From Oscillospiraceae bacterium (GTDB taxonomy: Bacteria > Bacillota > Clostridia > Oscillospirales > Oscillospiraceae), in the NCBI GenBank assembly GCA_017621795.1, contig JAGASJ010000006.1:1-48200 (forward strand): a DNA stretch of 48,200 nucleotides. The letters run 5' to 3'. The translations under genes were made by a program, and so were the position numbers. The notes beneath the pieces were generated by a model, which searched no databases, was not told the DNA's origin, and saw only the letters and a list, made by a program, of their open reading frames with translations. Positions 8,836-15,220 of the stretch are shown here, one piece after another (positions within the stretch are counted from its first letter, which is position 1; the number at the start of each line of letters is the position of its first letter).

Positions 8836-9312
8836 GTGCATATACACATTATGCCGATCAAAAGCTTCCTCAGAAGCAGTATTGACCCCCATTGTTCCGC
8901 CGCGGTCATCAGCACATCGTCAGATGCCCACGAATTGAAAATCTCCTGTCCTTACATACTGGCCGAGTATATGGACCTGGATTATGAATCTCCCCGTTCC
9001 TTTTCGGTGGAGCAGGCAGATGGTTTTGCAGACTTTTTAAAGGCATTAAAAGAAAACACCACGGATTTATATGTCTGCTGTGACGCCGGAGAAAGCCGAT
9101 CCCCGGCCATTGCCGCGGCAATTCATCGGTGGATGGCACAGAGCGATGCTTATATATGGGAAAGTCCGAAGTATCACCCCAATGTGCTGTGTTTTTGCCG
9201 TATGCTGGAGGCACTGAAAATGGATATTACTGATGAAGAGATCGACATTCTGATTCAGACCAACCAAAGCGCATTTAAGAAAGCGATTCAGCAGGCAAAG
9301 CAGGGTGGATGA
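8836..9312 (+). CDS. Small dual-specificity-type protein phosphatase
   Basis: A 158-aa cytoplasmic protein with a Cys-based phosphatase loop CDAGESR (C82 to R88, CX5R) followed by SPAIAAAI, as in clostridial dual-specificity phosphatase-like proteins. It is smaller than most and its substrate is unknown. The start is unclear: GTG 8836 is in frame, but the Shine-Dalgarno (AAAGG, 8818-8821) is best placed for ATG 8831, which is in another frame and would stop after 35 codons. One lost G after ATG AAG would explain this. It has its own promoter and a terminator follows. Confidence 0.75.
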   Translation: MHIHIMPIKSFLRSSIDPHCSAAVISTSSDAHELKISCPYILAEYMDLDYESPRSFSVEQADGFADFLKALKENTTDLYVCCDAGESRSPAIAAAIHRWMAQSDAYIWESPKYHPNVLCFCRMLEALKMDITDEEIDILIQTNQSAFKKAIQQAKQGG

Positions 9313-9317
9313 TGAAA

Positions 9318-9350
9318 ATGCCCCCGGCCCTTTACAGGGGCTGGGGGCAT
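9318..9350. terminator. Terminator between convergent genes
   Basis: ATGCCCCC-GGCCC pairs with GGGC-TGGGGGCAT around a short loop. The T run is on the minus strand, so it mainly serves the acetyltransferase gene, but the stem lies between two convergent genes. Confidence 0.65.
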
Positions 9351-9352
9351 CC

Positions 9353-9916
9353 TTATTGGTCAACGTGTTTTTCAGGATGATACAGGATGTACTCGAAGGT
9401 GTTTTCGGTCGTATCGTAGTGTGTCTCAAATTTGGTGTTCTTGATATACTGAAAACCGCATTTTTCAATGACCCGCTTGGATTGCGCATTGCGGTCAAAA
9501 TGACCCACAATGATAAAGTCCAGCTTTTTCACACGGAACAGCCAGTCAATGACTGCCTTTACCGCTTCCGGCATCAAGCCCTGACCCCAGTATGCTTTGG
9601 ACAGCACATACCCGATTTCGCGGCCCTGCAGCGCATCCAGCTCCGGGTAGTACGCTTCCCGGTACTGCTCAATACCCAGCGAGCCAATAACCTTCTCGTT
9701 GTGTTCCAGCGCAAAGGTCTTTTTGTCGTTTATGAAGCGCTCTAAAATCATTTTGGATTCCTCTATATTGCGATGAGGATTCCAGCCTGCCATCTGACCG
9801 ACCCCGTCCACACGTGCATACTCGTACAGATCGTATAGATCCGATTCCTTCCAGGGCCGCAAGGTAAGACGATCTGTGGTCAGTACAGTGCCCGTGATGT
9901 CAATTTGACTGTTCAT
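9353..9916 (-). CDS. GNAT N-acetyltransferase (RimJ/RimL type) under an attenuator
   Basis: A 187-aa cytoplasmic acetyl-CoA-dependent transferase. It opens with TDRLTLRPWKESD, typical of the RimJ/RimL group, has the acetyl-CoA loop GQGLMPEA in the middle, and the common FDRNAQSKRVIEKCGFQ segment near the end. GGAGGT precedes the ATG. It is preceded by a consensus promoter, a 30-codon leader ORF and a terminator-like hairpin that ends just before its ribosome site. Members acetylate ribosomal protein N-termini or small amines, including some antibiotics. The leader arrangement favours a stress- or drug-inducible role, but the substrate cannot be read from sequence. Confidence 0.85.
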   Translation of the reverse strand: MNSQIDITGTVLTTDRLTLRPWKESDLYDLYEYARVDGVGQMAGWNPHRNIEESKMILERFINDKKTFALEHNEKVIGSLGIEQYREAYYPELDALQGREIGYVLSKAYWGQGLMPEAVKAVIDWLFRVKKLDFIIVGHFDRNAQSKRVIEKCGFQYIKNTKFETHYDTTENTFEYILYHPEKHVDQ

Positions 9917-9935
9917 TTTCTTACCTCCTAAATAT

Positions 9936-9979
9936 TAAAAAGCAGTGCAAACAGAAACACTTGTTTCGGCTTGCACTGC
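9936..9979 (-). terminator. Attenuator hairpin before the GNAT gene
   Basis: On the minus strand GCAGTGCAA and GAAAC pair with GTTTC and TTGCACTGC, followed by TTTTT. It ends about 20 bases before the acetyltransferase start and lies between that gene and its leader ORF. The plus strand also ends in TCTTTTT, so it could act in both directions. Confidence 0.7.
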
Positions 9980-10010
9980 ATCTTTTTACAATCTTCGCTT
10001 TCGAATGATC

Positions 10011-10103
10011 TTAAAAAGCGTATGACAATGTAAGCCCGACCGCATGCTGAGGCATACCGTTACCGGACTGGATATCCACCGCATTGAAGCAAAATGCGAA
10101 CAT
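10011..10103 (-). CDS. 30-aa leader peptide upstream of the GNAT gene
   Basis: ORF beginning MFAFCFNAVDIQ and ending GLTLSYAF, with AAGGAAGGAG before its ATG and a consensus promoter just upstream. A longer in-frame version reaching 10328 would cross the promoter and a terminator and is not credible. The RNA is highly self-complementary: GACAATGT over the start codon pairs perfectly with ACATTGTC near the stop (10100-10107 with 10024-10031). Smaller stems lie inside (CGCATT/AATGCG and GTATGC/GCATGC). It is therefore either a translated attenuator leader, a structured regulatory RNA, or both. The terminator before the acetyltransferase follows it. Confidence 0.6.
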   Translation of the reverse strand: MFAFCFNAVDIQSGNGMPQHAVGLTLSYAF

Positions 10104-10133
10104 TGTCAGCGCTCCTTCCTTATGTTTTATGCG

Positions 10134-10162
10134 ATTATACACCCTGTAATATTCGTTGTCAA
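10134..10162 (-). promoter_or_regulatory. Consensus promoter of the leader and GNAT unit
   Basis: Minus strand TTGACA (10157-10162), 17-base spacer, TATAAT (10134-10139): a perfect match to the housekeeping consensus. Transcription should start near 10127. Confidence 0.85.
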
Positions 10163-10204
10163 CATCATTCTTGCTTATATTTGTTGACTCGGTTGAACAA
10201 TGCC

Positions 10205-10234
10205 AAAAGCGGAGGGTCGAACCCTCCGCTTTTT
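10205..10234. terminator. Terminator ending the sigma-factor operon
   Basis: AAAAGCGGAGGGT pairs with ACCCTCCGCTTTTT around CGA. It lies seven bases after the stop of the 53-aa gene and separates that operon from the next promoter. Confidence 0.75.
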
Positions 10235-10240
10235 CTGAAA

Positions 10241-10402
10241 TCATAGTCGCTTTTTGCGCCACGTTTTTATAGACTTGCTTTTCTTGATCTGCATCTTCCT
10301 GAGTTCTTCCGGCTCGCAGTTCCAGCATTGTTCAGCTTCATACCACCTTCGTGTATCCGAATCCAAGATACCAATACAGGTCAAAGGATACTTTTCGTTC
10401 AT
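10241..10402 (-). CDS. Small 53-aa protein, last gene of the ECF sigma operon
   Basis: A short ORF starting at ATG 10402, beginning MNEKYPLTCIGILD and ending in a very basic tail (KTWRKKRL). It contains a CWNC pair. It starts 15 bases after the stop of the repeat-protein gene, has a modest GAAAGAG site, and is followed at once by a strong terminator. That bracketing is the main support for it being a gene. I recognise no family. Confidence 0.5.
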   Translation of the reverse strand: MNEKYPLTCIGILDSDTRRWYEAEQCWNCEPEELRKMQIKKSKSIKTWRKKRL

Positions 10403-10417
10403 AGGCAACTCTTTCTA

Positions 10418-11647
10418 TCACAGCACATAATCGGCAGCATTGATGACCTTAGTCTCCAGTGCGCCAGTAATTCCGCCCATGGCATTCTTCAGCATATCAC
10501 CAATACCCATTCCGTCCTCGCCCTCTGCGGTACCAATGGATCCGCAATCTGTACAGATCATGGTTACTGCATCTTCCAGATCCTCACAGCACTTCACAAC
10601 ACCGCAATCCTCAATATGCAGTCGTTCTACGATCAGCTCCTTGGGAATATCGTCCGCAATCTTAACAATACCGCAGTCGCAGACATCAATGCCCAGAGGC
10701 TGATGCTCCAACATCCATTTGGTGATCTTTACGACAGGCTTATCCTCCAGAGTTGCTCCCTTGGGCTTGGCAAGCTTCACTTCGCCGGAGATTTCTGTAA
10801 TCACCGCTACCAGCTTTTCCTTGAGATCCTGGGGTACTTTCGCATCACCACGAATATTGAGGTATTTCAGTTCGTCCAAAGCATCCGCATTCTCGGGTAC
10901 AGTCACATCCCCGATCACATACAGCTGCTTGCCGTAGCGGCGCAGGGTGTCTTCGTCCAAGGTGATATCATCCAACACGACAGCAGTGCCGTCCGGAACG
11001 ATAATAATCTCTGTTCTTTCATCGATCATATCGATGAGAGACTCCACCTTGGACTGGGAAATAATTGCTTCCTTGGTGCTGAAGGTCACGCCCTTAGCCT
11101 TCAGCGTATCTGTGTCCAGCTCAGGGTCAACCATGATCATCCGGCGGCCGGACCAGTACAGGCTGTTCTTTGCCCGGAGCGCAAACAGTTTGTCAATAAC
11201 TGCACTACGCTTCAGCACAATCGCGCCATCGGGATAACAGGTGGTAGAGCCATTTACATTTACACCATTGAGGAGTGCATAAATGCTTTCCGGGCAGGTA
11301 AGGCTGCCGTTAATGGTCATACCCACACACTGGGCCAGCTGCTGTTGAGTATCAGGACCGATGGTAAGGGCACCATTGACTACCATATAGTATTTTGAGG
11401 TAGGTACGACATCGCCGCTCTTGATCTCGCTGCTGCCGTTGATAGTACGCAGATCAACGTCTCCCTCAATTTCCAGAACATTGGCGCAGTTCAGGGTAAA
11501 GGGCAGCTTATTCATTACTGCTTTTGCGTTGGGGCTTGTCAGTACCATGGCACAGTTAATAGTAATTTGCTCGTAGTGAGCGTAGTTTTCTTCCAGTGCA
11601 TTTCTTGCATCGCAGGTTGCGCAGTTGATCATCAGTTTCTTTGCCAT
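10418..11647 (-). CDS. Repeat protein with Asn-Gly/Asn-Cys rungs, ECF sigma partner
   Basis: A 409-aa protein with no signal peptide or membrane segment. The first half carries spaced INC, LNC, ING and VNG turns between short hydrophobic strands, which suggests a beta-solenoid, loosely like bactofilins. The second half again alternates strands with short acidic loops and ends in cysteine-rich pieces (DVCDCG, EDCG, KCCED, ICTDCG). The start is ATG 11647 with GGAGGAAACGATT before it; an upstream ATG at 11662 is part of that ribosome site. The gene follows the sigma-factor gene directly and the 53-aa gene follows it. I do not recognise the family. A polymer, scaffold or metal/redox sensor is conceivable, but that is a guess. 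Confidence 0.75.
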   Translation of the reverse strand: MAKKLMINCATCDARNALEENYAHYEQITINCAMVLTSPNAKAVMNKLPFTLNCANVLEIEGDVDLRTINGSSEIKSGDVVPTSKYYMVVNGALTIGPDTQQQLAQCVGMTINGSLTCPESIYALLNGVNVNGSTTCYPDGAIVLKRSAVIDKLFALRAKNSLYWSGRRMIMVDPELDTDTLKAKGVTFSTKEAIISQSKVESLIDMIDERTEIIIVPDGTAVVLDDITLDEDTLRRYGKQLYVIGDVTVPENADALDELKYLNIRGDAKVPQDLKEKLVAVITEISGEVKLAKPKGATLEDKPVVKITKWMLEHQPLGIDVCDCGIVKIADDIPKELIVERLHIEDCGVVKCCEDLEDAVTMICTDCGSIGTAEGEDGMGIGDMLKNAMGGITGALETKVINAADYVL

Positions 11648-11661
11648 AATCGTTTCCTCCA

Positions 11662-12123
11662 TTATCTTTCAAGGTTTTGTTTTAAGAATTTTCGGCAGCG
11701 GGACAGCTTTGAGCGAATCGTTCCTGGCGGGAGATTCATCATTTGAGCGATTTCTTCAGCTGAGTAGCCGTCAAAGTACCGGAGTTGAAAAATCGCTCTA
11801 TCTTGCGGATTGATGCTCTGAAGCAGCATAGCATTTTCAATTTCCTGCATTCCCGGATCATCTATGTATTCAGGCTGCCAATTCTGCTCATATTCACTTT
11901 CCAGAACGGCCCGACGGTAGCGATCAAAGAACAGGTTTTTGAAGGTTCGGAAAAGCCACGCCCGCTGCTTGCTGGGGGACAAATCCGCTACGGTTTCTGT
12001 ATTCATGAGCGCTTTCACAAAGGTTTCCTGTACGAGATCTTCCGCAAGTTCCTTGCTTCCGCTCATGCGGGTCCCATAGGCCACAAGTTCTTTGTAGTGG
12101 TCTTCATAAAGTTCTTCCCACAA
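11662..12123 (-). CDS. ECF-type RNA polymerase sigma factor
   Basis: About 153 aa with region 2 (AEDLVQETFVKAL, then AWLFRTFKNLFFDRYRR) and region 4 (YSAEEIAQMMNLPPGTIRSK, a helix-turn-helix reading -35 elements). I placed the start at TTG 12123, which has AAAGGGGGG at the right distance and begins WEELYEDHYKELV as other ECF factors do. ATG 12147 lacks a ribosome site and may coincide with the transcription start. No anti-sigma factor with a membrane segment is nearby, so the repeat protein downstream, or nothing, may regulate it. An ECF-like sequence upstream suggests autoregulation. Confidence 0.85.
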   Translation of the reverse strand: MWEELYEDHYKELVAYGTRMSGSKELAEDLVQETFVKALMNTETVADLSPSKQRAWLFRTFKNLFFDRYRRAVLESEYEQNWQPEYIDDPGMQEIENAMLLQSINPQDRAIFQLRYFDGYSAEEIAQMMNLPPGTIRSKLSRCRKFLKQNLER

Positions 12124-12148
12124 AGGTTTTGTCCCCCCTTTCTGCATG

Positions 12149-12180
12149 GATAACGAATGACGAAGGCAAAGTGTTGCATC
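12149..12180 (-). promoter_or_regulatory. Possible ECF-type autoregulated promoter
   Basis: On the minus strand TGCAAC, 17 bases, CGTTA, close to the AAC/CGT pattern of extracytoplasmic sigma promoters. Transcription would begin near 12147 and so just before the proposed TTG start. The match is short and needs experimental support. Confidence 0.35.
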
Positions 12181-12219
12181 GCCAGAATAAATTTTCAAAA
12201 AGTATTTTCCATAGTAATG

Positions 12220-12252
12220 GGGCCGTAGCACTTTTGCATTTTGCTACGGCCC
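12220..12252. terminator. Hairpin between the GNAT-like gene and the sigma gene
   Basis: Perfect 11-bp stem GGGCCGTAGCA / TGCTACGGCCC. A short T-rich tail (TTTAATT) lies on the plus strand only, so its polarity does not match the minus-strand genes on both sides. Confidence 0.45.
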
Positions 12253-12258
12253 TTTAAT

Positions 12259-12642
12259 TCAGCTTATATGTGCGAAAGTTGAGCCTAGTCTTACATCAAA
12301 GCCCAGAACCTGATACATTCCCTCATCGCAGGGAGCGCAGGTGACAGTCAGACTGGCAAGACCGTTTTCTTTACTCCATTTCCGCGCCGCCTTTACCAGC
12401 AACCGGGCTATGCCATTCTTGCGAAACACTGGTTCAATGTAGAAATCATCGAATACACCGGTATCGGTACAGGCAAAGGTGGAGAAGCACTTCGCCACAC
12501 TACACATTCCCACAGCACGGTATCCCCGTTTCGCTACAAAGAATGTGATCTTGCCGTCCCGGATTGCATGGGCAAGCTGCTCCTGGGTAAACCCGGATTC
12601 TTTGCGAAGCCTGCGGATACTTTCACCTAATCGTATCTCCAT
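12259..12642 (-). CDS. HTH-GNAT chimera (XRE helix-turn-helix fused to a truncated acetyltransferase)
   Basis: A 127-aa product. Residues 1-27 read like the start of an XRE repressor (LGESIRRLRKESGFTQEQLA), but the recognition helix is missing. From about residue 28 it is a GNAT: strand FFVAKRG, then FDDFYIEPVFRKNGIARLLVKAARKW with the acetyl-CoA loop RKNGIA, and YQVLGFD near the end. The usual N-terminal 40 residues of a GNAT are absent. An AAAGGAG site, a promoter (TGGACT-N16-TATAAT) and an intact frame show it can be expressed. It is probably a recombination product; whether it retains acetyltransferase activity is doubtful. Confidence 0.65.
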   Translation of the reverse strand: MEIRLGESIRRLRKESGFTQEQLAHAIRDGKITFFVAKRGYRAVGMCSVAKCFSTFACTDTGVFDDFYIEPVFRKNGIARLLVKAARKWSKENGLASLTVTCAPCDEGMYQVLGFDVRLGSTFAHIS

Positions 12643-12746
12643 ATACGTTGCTCCTTTGCTGCTTGGTGCTTTTATTATATCACCAACAGTCTAAAAGTCC
12701 ACGGATTGATAGTAAAATTGGTTTAAAAACTTTTTGACCAACAGTA

Positions 12747-12781
12747 AAAAAACGGCGGCCTGGATTTCTCCAGGCCGCCGC
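12747..12781 (-). terminator. Terminator of the five-gene operon
   Basis: CGGCGGCCTGG pairs with CCAGGCCGCCG, followed on the minus strand by seven T. It ends the run of genes from 16225 down to 12788. Confidence 0.8.
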
Positions 12782-12787
12782 CAGTTG

Positions 12788-13354
12788 TTATACTTTGTAA
12801 GAGAAAGTCAATCCATCGTATTTTTGTCCGTCAACCTCTCGTGTGCCCACGTTGCGGTTACACTCCACAAAACCGAGCTTTTCGGCACAGCGAATCATCC
12901 GGGTGTTGCCGGACCAGGTCTGAGTATAAAGCTCGTTTACGCCGTTTTCAAAGAAGTAGTGCATAAAGGCACGGAGCGCATTTGTGCCGATACCGTTGCC
13001 CCAAACATCACTTTCGCAAATGTCAATGCCAACGGCACGATAAACGGTCTGACCGTCTTTGATCTCGCCGATCCATTCGTAGTTCTCGTCAATGGGGTAG
13101 GAGCTTACCCAACCAATGTGTCTACCATCCCATTCAATTTCAAACTTCCAGCGGCGAACATCATCGGAAAGATCTTTCACGGACTCATAGTATTCACGCC
13201 AAGACTTCTGCTCGGTTTCTTCGTCCGATTCGATAGGCTCCCACGGTGCATCAGTATTTGACCACTGTGTTTCTGTAGTAAACCAACGCACGTAGTCTTC
13301 AATATCAGACTCGATCATATCCCGCAGGATGATGTTCTCAAATCTGATTTCCAT
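12788..13354 (-). CDS. GNAT N-acetyltransferase (RimL type)
   Basis: A 188-aa protein with FENIILRDMIESDIEDYVRW at its start, VGIDICESDVWGNGIGTNALRAF (acetyl-CoA loop WGNGIG) and GNTRMIRCAEKLGFVE near the end, all marks of the RimJ/RimL acetyltransferases. It overlaps the previous gene by 17 bases and closes the operon before a strong terminator. The substrate is unknown. Confidence 0.85.
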   Translation of the reverse strand: MEIRFENIILRDMIESDIEDYVRWFTTETQWSNTDAPWEPIESDEETEQKSWREYYESVKDLSDDVRRWKFEIEWDGRHIGWVSSYPIDENYEWIGEIKDGQTVYRAVGIDICESDVWGNGIGTNALRAFMHYFFENGVNELYTQTWSGNTRMIRCAEKLGFVECNRNVGTREVDGQKYDGLTFSYKV

Positions 13355-13781
13355 TTTCCATCACTTCTTTCACAATTGCATCCAAATCTGTTTCGCCGGA
13401 TACAATATGCAGGTCATACTGCTCTGCATCAAAACAGCCGTGCTTCTTTTCCAGCATAGCGGCCACGGGAGCGGGAAGATTTCCGTGCATCCGCTGGGCA
13501 AACCGGGACTTGATCAGGTCCAGATCTGCCGTTACAAGGATACGCAGAGCCCCCTCCGGCAACAGCGGAAGATGCTCCTTCTCGGAGATCACATAAATGA
13601 TGTTTTCGCCGTTTACTGCGGCAGTCAGCTTCTTTTGGAACATTACTTTCGCGATGTTCTCATTCTTCGCAAGGCGCAGATAGTCCTTCCCGGTAAATAC
13701 TTCGCAAGGAAAGCTGGCGGCAATCTTCTCCGCAAGGGTAGACTTGCCGGTACAGCTTTCGCCAAAAATTCCGATGACCAT
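13338..13781 (-). CDS. P-loop kinase-like protein (cytidylate-kinase-like fold)
   Basis: A 147-aa protein with Walker A GESCTGKS at residues 7-14, a conserved DYLRLAKNE segment and the LVTADLDLIKSRFAQRM stretch that resembles the lid region of small nucleoside or cytidylate-type kinases. GAGAGGAT precedes the ATG. It lies between an HD phosphohydrolase and a GNAT in one operon. The phosphate acceptor cannot be told from the sequence. Confidence 0.7.
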   Translation of the reverse strand: MVIGIFGESCTGKSTLAEKIAASFPCEVFTGKDYLRLAKNENIAKVMFQKKLTAAVNGENIIYVISEKEHLPLLPEGALRILVTADLDLIKSRFAQRMHGNLPAPVAAMLEKKHGCFDAEQYDLHIVSGETDLDAIVKEVMENGNQI

Positions 13782-13796
13782 AGGTTATCCTCTCTA

Positions 13797-14447
13797 TTAT
13801 ATAATGGATGTACTACCATCTAATTGTGCTTTCAGCTTTTCGTAGAATTGGATGTAGAAATCCAGCCGCCCAAGCCACATCTTTTTTGCTGTAGCTGTAC
13901 CCAGCTTTATTTCTTTGTATTTGGTCAGGCGGTCAATGGTGGAAGCGACCGTTTCCCGCTTGTCTGCCAAATTCATTTCGCTGAACTTGAGATATTCCAA
14001 GGTTTCATAGATGCGGTAGGCATCAAAACGGTCGATGTTATCCGCGTCACCCACAGTTTCGCAGAAGGGTGTCCGTTCCCACTGAAAATCTGCTTCGTCG
14101 TCCACGTGGATGGCAATGCCGTAGCAAATCTCATTGATCGCATCGGCAGGCAGACCAAGGCTTTCAAGGAAAGGCCTTGCAATGGCGGCACTGCGGCGAC
14201 CGTGATTCATTCGATCCTGGCGAGTCACCATTTCCTCGCAATAGGAAATGTCGTGCAGCAGACCTGCGATCACGGCATAGGTCACATCAAATCCTTCCGC
14301 TTCTGCAATCGCCTTTGCGATGTTTGCCACACGGTAGGAATGCTCCAAGCGATAATCCCGGTCAGCGGGATTGGCCTGCAGATAGCTGCTTGCGGCAAAA
14401 GTGTCCTTTAAAAAGGCTTCTGTTTTTTTAATGCTTTCTGTATGCAT
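13797..14447 (-). CDS. HD-domain phosphohydrolase
   Basis: A 216-aa cytoplasmic protein with the HD signature: LEHSYRVANIA, then GLLHDISYCEE, and GDADNIDRFDAYR further on, giving the metal-binding His, His-Asp and Asp. ATG 14447 has GAGGA 9 bases upstream; a longer start inside the preceding gene lacks this. Proteins of this type hydrolyse nucleotides or cyclic nucleotides. Its neighbours, a Nudix fusion and a P-loop kinase, suggest nucleotide metabolism, but the substrate is unknown. Confidence 0.8.
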   Translation of the reverse strand: MHTESIKKTEAFLKDTFAASSYLQANPADRDYRLEHSYRVANIAKAIAEAEGFDVTYAVIAGLLHDISYCEEMVTRQDRMNHGRRSAAIARPFLESLGLPADAINEICYGIAIHVDDEADFQWERTPFCETVGDADNIDRFDAYRIYETLEYLKFSEMNLADKRETVASTIDRLTKYKEIKLGTATAKKMWLGRLDFYIQFYEKLKAQLDGSTSII

Positions 14448-14457
14448 CTTCAGTTCC

Positions 14458-15201
14458 TCACGGTTGCAATAATTTTTTGCAGGCATCAAAGGTGTTTGGG
14501 AATAAATAGTCCTTCAGTTCCTCTGCAGTCACCCATTTGAGCTGATCGATTTCGCCTTCGCGCACCTTGGGCGTGCCCTCGACCTGCCCCAGGAAGAAAA
14601 CGACCTGTTTTCGGGCAAACTTGGAGATCGGGTATTCGATCGTGGCGGTCCTGCGGGTATCCAGGGTGGCCGTCATACCGGTTTCCTCGTATAACTCCCG
14701 CAGTGCTGTTTCGGTGTCGGATTCTCCTGCCTCAATATGTCCTTTTGGGAGACTCCAGCATTTAGAACGGCTTTCAAGGACCAGTAGAAATTCCTGTCTG
14801 CCGTTTGTGATTCGGTAGGGAAGTACACCGCAGGATTTTTCAAAACAGGATATGATCTGCACAGAAAAATACTGTTCCTGAAAGTGCACAGCTTCCGCGA
14901 TTTGCCCCTGATGATAAACTGCACCTGCGGGTGCGACCACCAGCTTGTCCTCACGGTCGTCCTTTCGGCGAATCGCGCCGATCACCTGCCCGTCAAACTC
15001 AGTGATCGGGCCGTCTATTCCAAGTATGTAAGCGTCCTGTTCCTCACCGTCACCGGCGATCAACCCCGGAATGTATCCATAGTTGATGGGGTACACAATG
15101 TCCCCGTGACGGTAACCCACAGGACGATCCACCACAATATGCACCGATTTCCCTATATGATCCTGTATGATTTGATTTTTTAAGTCTGTGTCTTTATGCA
15201 T
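14458..15201 (-). CDS. Inorganic-pyrophosphatase-like domain fused to a Nudix hydrolase
   Basis: A 247-aa fusion. Residues about 15-115 resemble a family I inorganic pyrophosphatase core (INYGYIPG, GDGEEQDAYILG, then DDREDKLVV), with the acidic metal-binding pattern partly kept. Residues about 130-245 form a Nudix domain with an intact Nudix box running from GHIEAGES through REL to EETGM, matching GX5EX7REUXEEXGU. GAGGAT lies before the ATG. The product could hydrolyse a nucleoside diphosphate compound, with the first half removing or sensing pyrophosphate. The fusion is visible; the reaction is inferred. Confidence 0.8.
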   Translation of the reverse strand: MHKDTDLKNQIIQDHIGKSVHIVVDRPVGYRHGDIVYPINYGYIPGLIAGDGEEQDAYILGIDGPITEFDGQVIGAIRRKDDREDKLVVAPAGAVYHQGQIAEAVHFQEQYFSVQIISCFEKSCGVLPYRITNGRQEFLLVLESRSKCWSLPKGHIEAGESDTETALRELYEETGMTATLDTRRTATIEYPISKFARKQVVFFLGQVEGTPKVREGEIDQLKWVTAEELKDYLFPNTFDACKKLLQP

Positions 15202-15220
15202 GGATATCCTCTAATGTTCG

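Noticed and set aside
8831-8938. 35-codon ORF starting at the well-placed ATG before the small phosphatase
   Set aside because: No terminator or pairing follows as in the two attenuators, and the product looks random; more likely a slipped start of the phosphatase gene.
9942-9979. tRNA-like fold
   Set aside because: A single long hairpin with a T run; no clover-leaf, no T-loop consensus and no CCA end.
10011-10328. 105-codon minus-strand frame as a protein gene
   Set aside because: It would run through a terminator and a consensus promoter; only the last 30 codons have a ribosome site, so I report that leader instead.
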